A stretch of 64,000 bases of DNA from Piscicola geometra. Its lineage: Eukaryota; Annelida; Clitellata; Hirudinida; Piscicolidae. Below, in pieces: positions 35,198 through 46,080 of this stretch. Where the stretch lies: contig OX030963.1 of the NCBI GenBank assembly GCA_943735955.1, forward strand, positions 7,156,811 through 7,220,810, given 5' to 3'. The notes under the pieces were generated by a model. The model was not told the DNA's origin. It worked only from the letters and a program-made list of their open reading frames with translations, and searched no databases. A program made the position numbers and the translations under genes. The stretch's first letter is position 1. Each line of letters begins with the position of its first letter.

Positions 35198-35877
35198 TAA
35201 GGGGCCATCCATGAAAGACGTCCACAAAGTTTTTGCTTTTTTTCACCCACCCCCTTCCCCCCTTGTCCACTTTTGACTTAACCCCCTTTCTCCCTACCCC
35301 CTCCAAAAGTAGTGGACGTCCAAAACATATTCACCGAACTTAAATTAATGAATATTTTAGGGAAATTTACAACAATATAAAGAGTATGTGTTTACAAATA
35401 TTATTTACAAATTCCGATTATTTTCAGAAATTTTTTTTAATGAAATAATAACTGTTCAAAATCATTTTAGTAAATCATTGGAGTAAAAATGTAATAAACA
35501 AATTATCCACCATCGTTCAATCAACAGAAAATTTTAATGTTTAAGAATTGTTATTTGAGATTTTATTGTATTTGACAAATCAAACTTTAACAACACATTT
35601 AAAAAATAATATTCAAACGTATTAATTATTATTGAACCTATCTTTTCTAAATATAACCTGTTTGTGAAAGATTGTACGGGTTTGCATCCCAACTCTTTTG
35701 TCATTAAACTAGAAGTATTTTTCAGTAAATTTATGCAAAACTAATTCTCTCAAAATTCACTACGATGTAGATATCCACTTTGACCTAAACCACCTCCCTC
35801 CTTGTCCACTTTAGTCCACTTTTTGCTGAACCCCCCTCCCCCTTTTTGTGTGTACGTTTTTTGTGGATTGCCCCTAA
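35198..35877. mobile_element. MITE with GGGGCCATCC ends and TAA duplication
   Basis: The element 35201-35874 has left end GGGGCCATCCATGAAAGACG and right end (reverse complement) GGGGCAATCCACAAAAAACG, flanked on both sides by TAA. A 3-bp TAA duplication fits PIF/Harbinger-like elements. Both ends continue into C-rich CCACCCCCTTCCCCCCTTGT and similar blocks in inverted orientation. The interior is AT-rich, with no coding capacity. Confidence 0.75.
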
Positions 35878-35883
35878 GGGCTT

Positions 35884-35965
35884 CTCAAAGTGATGCATCT
35901 GGCGCATAAGAACCATGGTTCTCAGAACCTGCGTCTGTCAGGCCGCGAATAATACAGACCATAAA
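35884..35965 (+). mobile_element. SINE 3' fragment
   Basis: GGCGCATAAGAACCATGGTT and TGCGTCTGTCAGGC match the body and tail of the SINE at 14437. The tRNA-like head is missing. Confidence 0.8.
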
Positions 35966-37255
35966 ATTAATTTTTTTAAAGATCCCATGGTAAAGAGGTT
36001 TTAATAATAATGAAACAAAAATTTATTCTTATTTTAATTGGAAAAATACATAATAATAATAAAAAAGTTTAATGTATATTTTCAAGCATTTTTACTTACA
36101 TAAAAACAACAGATAATGAGTTTTTGAACAATAATTCTAATGGTCATAAAGGTATCCTAGTAAACTTCACCTTTAAGTAATTTATTACTATATTTTAAGA
36201 TAAATGAACTACTGAAATAGTTGCAATTTCATTTATTTGTGTTTTTCAGAGTTTTAGTTATTAATGCGGGCATTGGCTTTCTTGGACAAATAATTAAAAT
36301 TACCTTTGAGTCTGCTGACAACCGAGTAAATATTATAATGCTTAAATTGAATTTCGCTCATTCGGTTGTAATCATAAAATTTTAATAACAATAAATTTTC
36401 ACGCATAAATTTGTCACATTATTTTTCCACCTTTATTTTATTGTCACTCACTATGTTATTAATTGAAGCCATGCTGACGATGGAACAGCTGGCTGGTAGG
36501 TTGCTCTTTAAAAATCCTCGTAGCGCAGCATTTCAAGCTTTTTCCTTCTTGGAAAGTGATTTCATTATATGCATTAAAAAGAATTCAAAATAATTAACCT
36601 AAAAAGAATTTTTAATAAACTAAATCTTATTTTAACACCAATTATTTATGATACTTTTCTATAATTCCCTATTCGAAAAGATCCACTGTTATGAAGGAGA
36701 GCCAGCTTTGGCTCAAAGAACATATTCTGAAATGGAATGATTATAGAAGGAGACTGACACGGAAAAATCTTTATAGACTACAGTAAAACACCAAATAGTT
36801 CGGAGACTCATTAAGTTTAGACTGAAAAGTAATTATTTTGGCTTTTAATACGGACATGAATTTGAAAAACTAGAATGTCTTTGGTGATAATTATGTCAGA
36901 CAATAATAATAATACTCGTAACCAGTTAAAATATAATAAATTTGCCATTGAATACATGGCCAAAACGTCATATATTCAATGGCCCCTACTAGAAAAAATT
37001 TCCCCCTTTCATAGATTTGTGCATATATAATTCATTTTTTCATTTCATATTAATTTCATTGTCTAATAATGTGATATTAATGATATTTATATAAAAATTA
37101 GCTAATTTTAGAATTTATTTTAACTTTTTTTTCTAGAATTTTTTTATTCATTCTTCCTTTAGTTAGCACCGCTCTTGGACTTTTTTTTATTTTTGAAACT
37201 GAAAAGAAACAAATTATAACCAAAAATAATTTTAAAAATATGATAAAAATGTTAA
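35966..37255. other. AT-rich intergenic DNA
   Basis: No supported gene, repeat or RNA. A 60-codon frame at 36411 has no recognisable feature. Confidence 0.5.
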
Positions 37256-37261
37256 GAATAA

Positions 37262-37332
37262 ACGGGTGGCCAAGTGGTTAACATTTTTGGATTATAGCCA
37301 TAGGTCGTGGGTTTGATTCCCACACATCCTTG
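37262..37332 (+). other. tRNA-like relic (A and B boxes)
   Basis: TGGCCAAGTGGTTAAC is an A-box/D-arm-like segment, and GTGGGTTTGATTCCCAC forms a perfect 5-bp T-arm stem with a B-box loop. The acceptor stem pairs poorly and the anticodon arm is unclear, so this is more likely the head of a different SINE or a tRNA pseudogene than a working tRNA. Confidence 0.5.
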
Positions 37333-37739
37333 TAGACTACATATTTTGCAGAAAAAAAGGGCGCCGCGAGAAGAAAATTAAGCCCCGTGAACAGAAATTT
37401 AGGGAAGATGTCCTTTATCAATCGCATTTATTGTTCGTAGAAAAGTAGCAAACGGTGAACCATGACATCTTGCTTCTTCTCATGCACTTAACACATTTCC
37501 CAGCATCACTCCAAACCTTGTTTACTCTGGGAACTTATTTATTTAATATTTTTTCAATGTACTAATATTTCATTTTTTGTTAATTAAAATGTGAAAAAAT
37601 AATTATAAAATAAAGTCTCTAACGACCCGAAAGAGTTTGCGATAAATAGAACTTAAGTAGGTTAGCTACAATAAATCACCATGTATGAGACAACTTTTTT
37701 ACCCATTAAATATGCTTTTAAAAGCTAGTGCGCCTTATA

Positions 37740-38160
37740 CATGAAGTTGTCAGTTTTGTAATAGCCAGATATACTGCTTCATGTTGCTGCTAACAAACAA
37801 TTGAAACAGGAAAATTCTCTAAGCCTACCTCAGATTCTGTTAGATAAAGTTGAATGATTGACTTACTAATCAGTTTGGGGAGACCGGAGCAAGATGACGA
37901 ATGTCTTATATTTTCAGTTGTTCACTAGTTAAGAACATGAAACGAACACTACTGGCTCTCCTACCTCCCTTTCGTTAAATAATAAAACGCTGAAATAAAT
38001 ATTTTTGTTTTAGATTTGAAGCTTTGATTGTTTTCCGCGATCACGTTAGAGCATTTATGCACGTTTAAATAAGCTCTACCTCAGATTCTGTTTGATAAAG
38101 TTGAATGATTGACTTATTAATCAGTTATGTATCTTCATTTTCAGAATCGAAAGAAGATGT
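37740..38160. mobile_element. Fragments of the second hAT family
   Basis: CCTACCTCAGATTCTGTTAG, followed by GTTGAATGATTGACTT, at about 37825 and a near repeat at about 38080 match the region upstream of the dimerisation domain in the copies at 30205 and 31315. Confidence 0.6.
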
Positions 38161-38820
38161 TGCAGTCATTTTATGTTGAAAGTTGTATAGTTTTGGAGAT
38201 TTTCTTATCTTATTATACTTTAAGTTCTTATACTTCAGTTTCTCTGACTATTTCCATGTTAACCTTTATTCTACCAAAAAAATGTAAAGCATCAATTTTT
38301 AAATGTTAAATTATCTTTTATTTATAACCCAAGTAGTCAATACAATTTTAAAAAACGTTAAAAATAGAAATATGGCTATTAGGACGCCAATCAAAGCAAT
38401 AGGGAAAAGAGTTTTTGAACAACTTTCATGACTTAGATTTTTTTGGTTCTTTTTATGCTTAAAAACTAACTGGAAAACAACTTCATAAAAATAAAATAAT
38501 GTTTACACGGGGCTCAACAGGCGTAAACATGTTGTAATATAATTTTGTTTTCAAAAAAGACATTTTGGCACATGCGCTGGGCATTAGTTTTTTAATCTTC
38601 GGCAAACACAAGACTTATAAAAATTAATAGGAAATACAATGATTTCATTAATTTGAGTTATGCTCTGGAATTTAGCGGCAGTGACACTGAACGTGATAGA
38701 AAACCAAACATAACCACGCTCAAACTCAAAGTTCTAGTCAACCAAAACACAATCGACCATACAAAGTTATCAGTCAAAGTTTATCAGCTACTTTCAACAG
38801 ACTGAAGTTAGCGAAAGAAA
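38160..38820. other. AT-rich intergenic DNA
   Basis: Nothing recognised. Confidence 0.5.
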
Positions 38821-38827
38821 TTCAGCA

Positions 38828-39470
38828 ATGCTGCATTGCAGCATACATTATTGCAGCAGCAGCCGAATCTCTTGGACACAACCCTTCAACCATAAACATG
38901 AAAAAAGAATCCATCAGACAGTTCAGACGAAAACAAGAGAAAGAGCCACTAAGGAAATCAGGGCAACTTTCAATCCAGATTGTCCTTTTACAAATCATTG
39001 GGACGGTGAAATGTTGCCCTCTTCAATGTCAAGAAATATTGTTGATCGACTTGTAGGTCTGGTGTCTAGAGATTGAAAAATGAAACTTTTAGGCGTCCCA
39101 GAATTATCCAATAGAACTGGATAGGCAGACTTCATTCCATTTGTCGTTTCTGTTTCTTGAAGCAGATTTCGAAGCTAATATAAAGATTTTTTTCTTTGAA
39201 GCGTTCCACAGAGCATGTTAGAAGCCCAAGATCAACTAATGTCAGCTGATTGCACAAGAATTGTCATCACTCGGTTACTTAAATATTGTCATTCTTAGCG
39301 TTTACTTAAAAACCTGTTTCACGTGTCTGTGTGGTGCATCTGTCCCGAAAAATGATCTACAGCTTCTTCGCCAGCTGGAAAGATACAAGAAAATTCGTGA
39401 ATTTTTATTTTTTAAACTTTCTTTACATGTAAAAAAAGATGCTCAGGAAAATGTTAAATACTGCTAAACT
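38828..39470 (+). pseudogene. Transposon-like ORF relic
   Basis: A frame reading RATFNPDCPFTNHWDGEMLP, then VDRLVGLVS and, after a stop, LLGVPELSNRTG resembles a recurrent transposable-element-associated protein (HWDGK.LP...VDRLPVLVSG...LLGVPKL) known from many animal genomes. A further frame (39261-39467) could be its tail. Several stops interrupt it. Assignment is from memory of the motif and is tentative. Confidence 0.35.
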
Positions 39471-39479
39471 ATCTTGCTG

Positions 39480-39985
39480 TTGAGCACAAAGTTAATAATA
39501 AAATAATTTAATGAAACTTGTAAAAATATTTGTGACTATGAAATGAACAAAATAGGATAGTAAGAGGTTCAAAAAACAATATTTTAGTTTTCATCGGCAC
39601 CCTAATGACTATGCTACCAAGTTGTAGAGTTGGTAGGATCCGTTGCATAAAAAAATGGCATAAAAAAGAAATATTAAATAATAAAAAATGCAAAAAATAT
39701 ATAATTTTTAAATAAAAAATTCAACAAATTGCTTTTTATTTAAAAAATGAAGTCTTATTTTACATATAGAACAATTATTATTATTATTTTTAGTTAGCTT
39801 AAAATTATGAAATCTGAAGAAGATCTTATTGTTTTAAAAAAAGTTGAACTTTTCAAATACCCCCACAGTTTGCAAAATAAAACTGGAAGTCATGAACAAT
39901 AAAAAACAACTGAAAATCATTTTTTATCTACAATAGCAATTTTTCAATAGCCTTATATGTGCGGATGCTACCAGCTGGTAGCTTT
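39480..39985. other. AT-rich intergenic DNA
   Basis: No gene or repeat seen. Confidence 0.5.
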
Positions 39986-39989
39986 TTTT

Positions 39990-40175
39990 CATTTGAAGAC
40001 ATTTAAAACTTTCAAATTGGGGGTCTAATGATGTGCCAATTGAAATATTCTGATTAATCTTTCTCTGCTCGGAAAACAATTTTTCTTTGAAACGAATGAC
40101 ACAAGCTGGATTCTTTTTTAAAGTGCATACTTTTTGTGTAAAGTGAAAAATTGAAAGTAAAACTATTGAGCCTTC
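39990..40175. mobile_element. Second hAT family, internal fragment
   Basis: GGGGGTCTAATGATGTGCCA, AATATTCTGATTAATC and CTCTGCTCGGAAA match 32018-32100 of the second derivative in the same orientation. Confidence 0.6.
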
Positions 40176-40444
40176 TACATATTTTTCAAATATAAACTTC
40201 GCCGAAAACTCGGTATTCCATTTTTCCGACTATTCTATAATAGCCGATAATTCCATAATAGTACTGAGGTTTTTGCTAAGTTCATATTCGAAATCAGATA
40301 GAAAAATTATTGTTTTTATTAATTACCGCCACTACCCGATATAAAAAAATTTAAAGTGATTTTTGCTTTTAGACTTGCATAATATGGTTATAATAATAAC
40401 TAAAGCAAAATTCAACGCAATTTTAAAAAAAAATTTGTCGGGCA

Positions 40445-40705
40445 AAGTTTTGCAGCTCCAAGAGAAGGCTGTTTGGTCATGTCTCTCGCCTTCCAGGTGG
40501 GTCCGACACTAAAGATGCACTTCTTTCCAATCTACCCAATAACTGGAGACGTCCCAGGGGTCGTCGCAAACTGAAATGGCATCCATCCTAGAGGCCGACC
40601 TGAAGCCCCTCAACATGAGCATCTACGCTGCTCCCGGGAGGGAAAGGAGTTTGTTCATGATTCTACGCTCCAATGGAGCGTCGCTCCATACTGTTGCGAG
40701 CATTT
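40445..40705 (+). pseudogene. LINE C-terminal fragment
   Basis: One frame reads LRLFGHVSRLPGGSDTKDAL and NNWRRPRGRRKLKW, the C-terminal segment after the reverse transcriptase in several non-LTR elements. Stops follow. The rest of the element is absent. Confidence 0.6.
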
Positions 40706-41060
40706 AATAAAATATTTAGTGATTTTCATTAAAATTGTTGAGACAAATAAGAAGAAGAATAAAGTGTTTGTTAACTTGTGATTTTTGTTTCATAAAATGC
40801 AATAATAGTTTTCAAAATGAATTTAAATGACTTAAGACACGAGTTAGAAAGAAAAAATAATAAAGCGTAGTTTTATGTAGAATTTGAGTCGATAGAAAGC
40901 AATCTAATTATTTTACAAGTGGATCCTGGGTTTCGTATGTGTTCTAGTGGCAAGTCAAGGTTATTAACATCTCATCCACTTTTTAAAAATGAAATATTTC
41001 ACTTTCATTGGCCTTCATTCACCGTTCGGATGGAGTTCTTTTATCGAACTATTTCGACAG

Positions 41061-41595
41061 GCTGTCCGCAAGGTTACACTGAGGATGACGGAAGGTGCTA
41101 CAAGCTTATTCGACAAGCAAAGACTTGGATGATGGCTCAAAAAAATTGCTTGATGAGTGATGGATATTTAGCGGACGTTCTGAGTCAAGATGACATGCAA
41201 GCCTTGTTGAAGCTGGATTTTAACTTTGGAAGTATGTTGAAACATTTAATACAACTTTTGAACAAAAGCAAGTTCTTTGAAGCCGTGAAGCATATGATAT
41301 ATTCTTTTTTATAATTACTTTTTTGTTTATAGAGCCTTGTAATTATTTCTGGGTTGGAGGTTTGAGATGCAAGAAGTTTTAGGTTTTTCCTCGTGTTGCC
41401 GTTAGTTTATCTTACAATCCTGACGACTGTCAATTCCCTCTCCCAACAAGTGATCTCAGTTTCAGCTATTGAGGCTGGATGGAGCCAAACAATGCCGGAG
41501 ATAATGAAAATTGCATTCGATTGAAGAAGGGCTTGAAGTGGAACGATAAAGATTGCTTGACGAAGCATTGCTCTGTGTGCCAAGCAAAGGCATAA
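41061..41595 (+). pseudogene. C-type lectin domain pseudogene (2 exons)
   Basis: Exon 41061-41231 (after GACAG, before GTATGT) encodes CPQGYTEDDGRCYKLIRQAK, W..A...C and YLADVLSQDDM, the first half of a C-type lectin domain. Exon 41333-41595 (after TTTATAG, in phase) encodes CNYFWVGGLRCKKF and later GWMEPNNAGDNENCIRLK, WNDKDCLTKHCSVC. The EPN motif is the mannose-type sugar/calcium site. Two in-frame stops, TAG at 41380 and TGA at 41470, break the second exon. AATAAA follows at about 41677. Splice phases are intact, so this is a duplicated gene that died, not a retrocopy. Confidence 0.8.
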
Positions 41596-41699
41596 AAAAA
41601 TTTCTGAGTTGCAAGAAGATGAATTCATGGCTAATCCCACAAACACTAACTTGAGAAATTTGCTAATGAACTTTCAATAAATAATAAAAACGATTTCAA

Positions 41700-42330
41700 A
41701 GTTTTTCAATAAGATTTCAAGTTTTCTGTTCATATAATATGATATATTTTTGCTTTGTGGGTTCATTCCATAGAAGTTCGACCAAAATAAATTCAATTTT
41801 ACACCTCAGAAATTTATGAAACTTTCATATTATGCTTAGATACGTTGTCTATAAAAATGAAAAATATAAAAAATGAAATTTTTCAAAAGGTCGTCGAGTT
41901 ATTGACCTTCAAAGTTCGCCAAAGTCAAAACCCCTTCTCTATTCAATTTGAAATATCTCAGCTTATATTTATCAGAACGAATAATGGAGTATAACAAAAT
42001 AAAGGCATTTGAATGTTCTATATAAAAATAGTTTAATGGTTTAAATATAAATAAAAAATAATTTTTTTTGGCGGTCAAATGTTTGACTTTGAAATTTTCG
42101 ATGTTGCCCCATATATTTTTTAATTTTTTCTTAAGTAACATTTTTCAAACATTCCCTCAATTATAGAAAAAAATGAAAAAGGTCTTATTTTAAAAATATT
42201 TTTAATCAATTTTTTTCTTGAGCACCTAACAAACAATATTTTGTCGAATCAATCAAATAATCAAATAGATTTCTATAGCGCTCTTCTTCAACTTCAAAAC
42301 AGCATTTTAGGAGTTCTCATACATAATTAA
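41700..42330. other. AT-rich DNA with a LINE-tail trace
   Basis: CAATCAAATAATCAAATAGA, then TTTCTATAGCGCTC, near 42250-42285 resembles the 3' tail of the CR1-like LINE. Otherwise nothing. Confidence 0.45.
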
Positions 42331-42334
42331 TTTT

Positions 42335-42822
42335 TTTCAGACAAAAATCAATGAATTTAGTAAATCTCAATAAATATTCAAGTTGATTTAATGAAAAAAA
42401 TTAATAATTTAACCAAATCTACTTTGCGCTATAGACTATTTTTTAAATTTTTTTTGTAGTTATCGTTCACAGCCTGACAGACGCATGCCATGTTACAATG
42501 GTTCTAAGAACCATGGTCTTATGAGCCAAAGACGCCACTCCACACGACGTACACATCTCTCAATGCGTACGTCGCAAACACCGCATCATATACACTAGGT
42601 ATACGATAGTTCACGGTTGCTTGTCAGGGATTCGAACAATCAACCTTTGAGTTGCAAGTCCGACGTCTACCATCTAAGCCATCCCCGCTCCCCATAGTAA
42701 CGTAGTTATGGATTCAGCTTAAATCAGTTAGATTTAGATTAGATTTAATTTTTGAAACGAATTAACTGAAATATCTATTCAGATTTACTAAATTCATTAT
42801 TTTTTGTCTGAAAAAAATAATT
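42335..42822. mobile_element. MITE with ~50-bp inverted ends, carrying a SINE
   Basis: The left end TTTTTTTCAGACAAAAATCA, then ATGAATTTAGTAAATCTC, is repeated inverted at the right end (reverse complement starts TTTTTTTCAGACAAAAAATA). A SINE (42463-42693) sits in the middle. A related half copy lies at about 43858-44015 (GCGCTATAGACTA, ATAGTAACGTAGTTATGGAT), without the SINE. Confidence 0.7.
42463..42693 (-). mobile_element. tRNA-derived SINE, copy 3 (nested)
   Basis: Full-length reverse-complement copy: tail side TTCACAGCCTGACAGACGC, B-box GGATTCGAACAATC, head CCATCCCCGCTCCCC. Confidence 0.92.
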
Positions 42823-43138
42823 CATGAGCACTCTTTAAATGGTGCCAAGCTTTTTGAATGGCATATTCTTTAAAAAAACATTAAATGCAATTTTTCTTTT
42901 TGGATTTTTTTATTATTATTTCACCTTGTTACTCAATTTTTGTAATTTCTCTGTTTGTTCGTCATTGGACAACACCGGATTCAAAATTTTCACTGACTTT
43001 TGTATCGCTGACTACTGCAGCACTGTACACGCCTGTCAAGTTCGAATCCAATTCAAGTCGTTTTCTGGGTTCATGAGTGATGTAATTAAATAAGACTTTG
43101 CATGGAGGATAGAGAGCCTGGGAAGGTGTGGAGAGGTG

Positions 43139-43522
43139 TCATGGCAGAATTTGCATCACAAGTGGAGTGGTTACTTGAAGGAAGAGAGATGGGTGCTCGA
43201 GACTGATCCATTCTGGGCTCTTACTCACTTTTTCTACAGCACGCAGTCTATGGATTCTGCTTTTGTACAAGCACTCCCCACATGCGGACTTGCTGCTCTT
43301 CAACGGAGGTTTCAATTACCGCAAGTTGACTGGAGACCGACGGTGGAATTGCTTGAAAAAGTTCGAGAAGTCGATGAGAGAGTTCAAACCGGCTTTGATG
43401 ATCTCTCTCAAAACACTGGCTCAGTTCTCGATGTGCCCAAGAAAGTGTTCAAAAGAAAGACCGAAACGTTTGGACAGTGGATGCTCTATGGCACCCATGC
43501 AGTCATCCAGTTCTTAAACTGA
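43139..43522 (+). pseudogene. ARMT1: ARMT1-like (DUF89 damage-control phosphatase) fragment
   Basis: The first frame encodes WSGYLKEERWVLETDPFWAL, matching the region before the catalytic core of ARMT1-like proteins. After a one-base shift near 43260 a second frame encodes LLLFNGGFNYRKLTGDRRW and FKPALMISLKTLAQ, which parallels the DUF89 signature (FKGDLNYRKLTGDR.W, then F.PAP...LRT.KA). In the working family the first signature is F-K-G-D; here K and D are changed to N and G, which removes a conserved acidic residue. Together with the frameshift and no visible intron, this is a dead copy, possibly processed. Confidence 0.7.
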
Positions 43523-44034
43523 AGGATTTGATTTTATATACTCTTTTATATTTCTCAAGTTTAATTTTAGAAGTTGTTTTTTTCTCATTTCTCATTAAAT
43601 ATTATAAAGTCTATGCGATCGCCTACGCTTCAACTCAAATTCCGGAGATTCTAGAAAGTAAAATATCGTTTAAACATCGGTCTATTTCATGGAGCTTTTT
43701 TTAGTGGAACCAATTTATGAAAAACATGAAAATTATAGTCAATGCATAGTAATAATCAAAGAGATAACAAAGATAAAATAGAATATAATATTTTTTTCAA
43801 AGAAAATGCTATTCGAAAAGCTGGCACCACCAACAAGTGGGCAGAACTTAGTTAAAAATGCGCTATAGACTACAGTATTTCTATATACTAAAGACTATAG
43901 TAACGTAGTTATGGATGGAGCTTAAATCAGTTAGAATTAGTTAAATAATTGATTTTTAAAATTAAATCAATTTAAATATTTCTTGAGATTTACTAAATTC
44001 GTTAATGGTAGAAAATAAATGTCTTAATTGTCCC

Positions 44035-44200
44035 GTACAGGTGAAAACCCCTGCCCAATGTTCCTGGGTTGGCCGTTGACACTTAATTGTGTTCATCCAC
44101 CCTTAGTAGAATATGCTGGGTATCCTAGGTACGCTGGTTTGCGAAGGTATGTACCATCTCACGAACTCTAAAGGCAGTGACTCAACCACTTTCGGCACAA
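44035..44200 (-). repeat. Dispersed repeat related to the LINE 5' region
   Basis: TTCCTGGGTTGGCCGTTGAC and TGTTCATCCACCCTT are the reverse complement of 48520-48590 (GGGTGGATGAACACA...GTCAACGACCAACCCAGG). This is a fragment of the same repeat family in the opposite orientation. Confidence 0.65.
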
Positions 44201-44730
44201 AAAATTCTGAAATGCTTCAGTAGTGAATCTGTTGGGATCTGATGGTGCTGCCGTTGGTGGCAATCGCAGAGAAATATTTCTGGTGAAAGAAGTCTCTAGC
44301 GACCGGAGTGAACCTTCAAGGAAAGGTACTCCTCCACAGCATCCTCACCATCATTCTCGTCATTATCATCATCATCTTCTTCATCAGCACCACCATCATC
44401 ATCATCATCATAATTACTATGGCAACACGGGACTTTTTACTTGGTCAACTGCTTGGCGCTTCTATTGTGTTCTTGCCTGTTCGAAAGGAAGCGGCAGACT
44501 ACGTTGGCAACGAGGCAGCCTCATGAGTCTGTCAGGAGAGAAAGGTCGCCACCCGGTCAAACAGGTAGTCTCCCTAAGAACTAACCATGTTTTAGAAAAA
44601 AATATTGTTAAAAACTTATTTTTGTATTCTTTATAACTCGTATAAATTTGAAATTTAAATCATTTCAAATTTTGAATAAAAAAAACTACTTTTCCTATAG
44701 TCTTGAGCAGCATTGCATCTACTATTATCA

Positions 44731-44792
44731 ATCAATCAATCAATCACTAATAATTTGTATAGCGCCCTTTACTTAGTGAACAATAACTCTCA
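44731..44792 (-). mobile_element. CR1-like LINE 3' end fragment
   Basis: The sequence ATCAATCAATCAATCACTAA, then TAATTTGTATAGCGCCC and TTTACTTAGTGAACA, is nearly identical to 6028-6080, the tail of the LINE at 6019. It shows an extremely 5'-truncated insertion. Confidence 0.85.
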
Positions 44793-44804
44793 TAAATTAA
44801 AATA

Positions 44805-45090
44805 TATTACATTTCAGATCCGTAATTTCGTTGGTTAGTAGTACTTTTGAGCCAGCAGTTTGTGGTCAGAGAAGCCTGTCTCAAAGTAATCAACCTGAAG
44901 ATTCTTTCTCAAGGCAACAACGTCAAACATTGTCCATAGGTTTACTTTTTTAAGCACTACTAATCCCCCTTGCCGCAGTCGGTTGAACTCAAGATCGTGC
45001 TAAGTTCCAACCAAGAACATCCCATTTATCCTGTGCTCTCTCCTTGTGCCAATACATCATTGTGGAGTTGAATGAAATGAAGAAAATTGA
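44805..45090 (-). pseudogene. Coding-like fragment, frameshifted
   Basis: Minus-strand frames read MMYWHKERAQDKWDVLGWNLA, then after a one-base shift HDLEFNRLRQGGLVVLKK, VNLWTMFDVVALRK and VDYFETGFSDHKLLAQKYY, then stop. Protein-like and long enough to be real once joined, but broken. I do not recognise the family. Confidence 0.4.
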
Positions 45091-45278
45091 TGAGCATGCG
45101 CTGAACTTGAATAAATTATGTAACGCCAATTTTTAAAGACATTTGCTTCAACTTTATTCAGCGAAAGAACCTAAGATTAAACAAATTTTGTTTAATAGAT
45201 TTAGCGAACACACAGCCAATGCATTCCCATCACCCAAGCACATAACTTCACACACACACACACACCACTGCAGCAAAC

Positions 45279-45916
45279 TCAGGCACACCAATGTTTGATG
45301 GCGCACTTGAGGACTTCCAGGTTGCTGACCGCCTGGAGGCAGTGTCTCGTCATGCAAACCCGGTACACGTCGTTGTAGCCTTTCTTTCTTGGTCTGACGC
45401 TCTTGATGTCTTCGTCGTATGCAGACCCTCCTGGCTGGCCCTCTTCAGTGCCCTTCATCCCCTCCTCTCTCCATCTCCCGAACCATTTCGCCACATCCTT
45501 GTGGACTCCTCCATCATTTTGTTTGTTGTATTTGTCCACTTCAGAAGCCCAAACTTCTGATTTGACAGCATCGTATTCGTTCTCGCCACCGTCCTCTCCG
45601 GTCGTTTCCCTCTTCCCGTTCAGTTCGGCCACCTCGCCACACTTTTTCCTATTTTTATATTGTTTCAGTAATTTTATACCGCCTCAGCCAAATAAAATAC
45701 CTAAACTCATAATACGAGGTTACTTTTCTTCAAAGTTGTAAAATGAAATGTTTATTTATAAAGACTAATGACGCTTCATGGAGACAACAACGCCAAGATG
45801 TGAGGCTACGGCTCACCTGATGCAGGCGATTCGGTTCAGTGAGTTCATGCATTTGGCGTTGATGCACATCTGCGTCATGTCGGCCTGTCTAGTCTGCTCC
45901 AGTCTAGGCAATCCAT
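45279..45916 (-). CDS. Cysteine-rich peptide-precursor candidate, last two exons
   Basis: Exon a (45916-45817, acceptor CATGACAG, donor GTGAGC) and exon b (45648-45279, acceptor AAAATAG) join in phase (AG|G). The reading starts GLPRLEQTRQADMTQ and contains CINAKCMNSLNRIACIRKKC, then a long acidic/charged spacer, then CMTRHCLQAVSNLEVLKCAI, KHWCA and the stop. The two modules share a C-x4-C-x(8-11)-C-x(4-5)-C pattern. NGKR just after module 1 is an amidation plus dibasic cleavage motif, and RPRKKG precedes module 2. A secreted peptide precursor is therefore plausible. No signal-peptide exon was found upstream, so the 5' end is incomplete. Family unknown. Confidence 0.5.
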
Positions 45917-45921
45917 CTGTC

Positions 45922-45922
<1 letters not shown>

Positions 45923-45975
<53 letters not shown>

Positions 45976-46009
45976 GTGAGGATGATGATGATGATGATGA
46001 TGATGACAT
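45923..46009. repeat. (ATG)n microsatellite
   Basis: About 28 ATG trinucleotides with one GTGAGG interruption, ending a few bases from the acceptor of the cysteine-rich gene's exon a. Confidence 0.95.
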
Positions 46010-46080
46010 AGAGGCGGTAAAATATATCTATAAATATTGTTTTTTATAGTTGAAATCACGAATTGAGGTTGGAATTGAAA

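Noticed and set aside
37262..37332. Functional tRNA gene
   Set aside because: The T-arm is good but the acceptor stem and anticodon arm do not form well.
45291..45741. Plus-strand frames over the cysteine-rich gene
   Set aside because: They overlap the minus-strand exons, which have matching splice phases and repeated cysteine modules.
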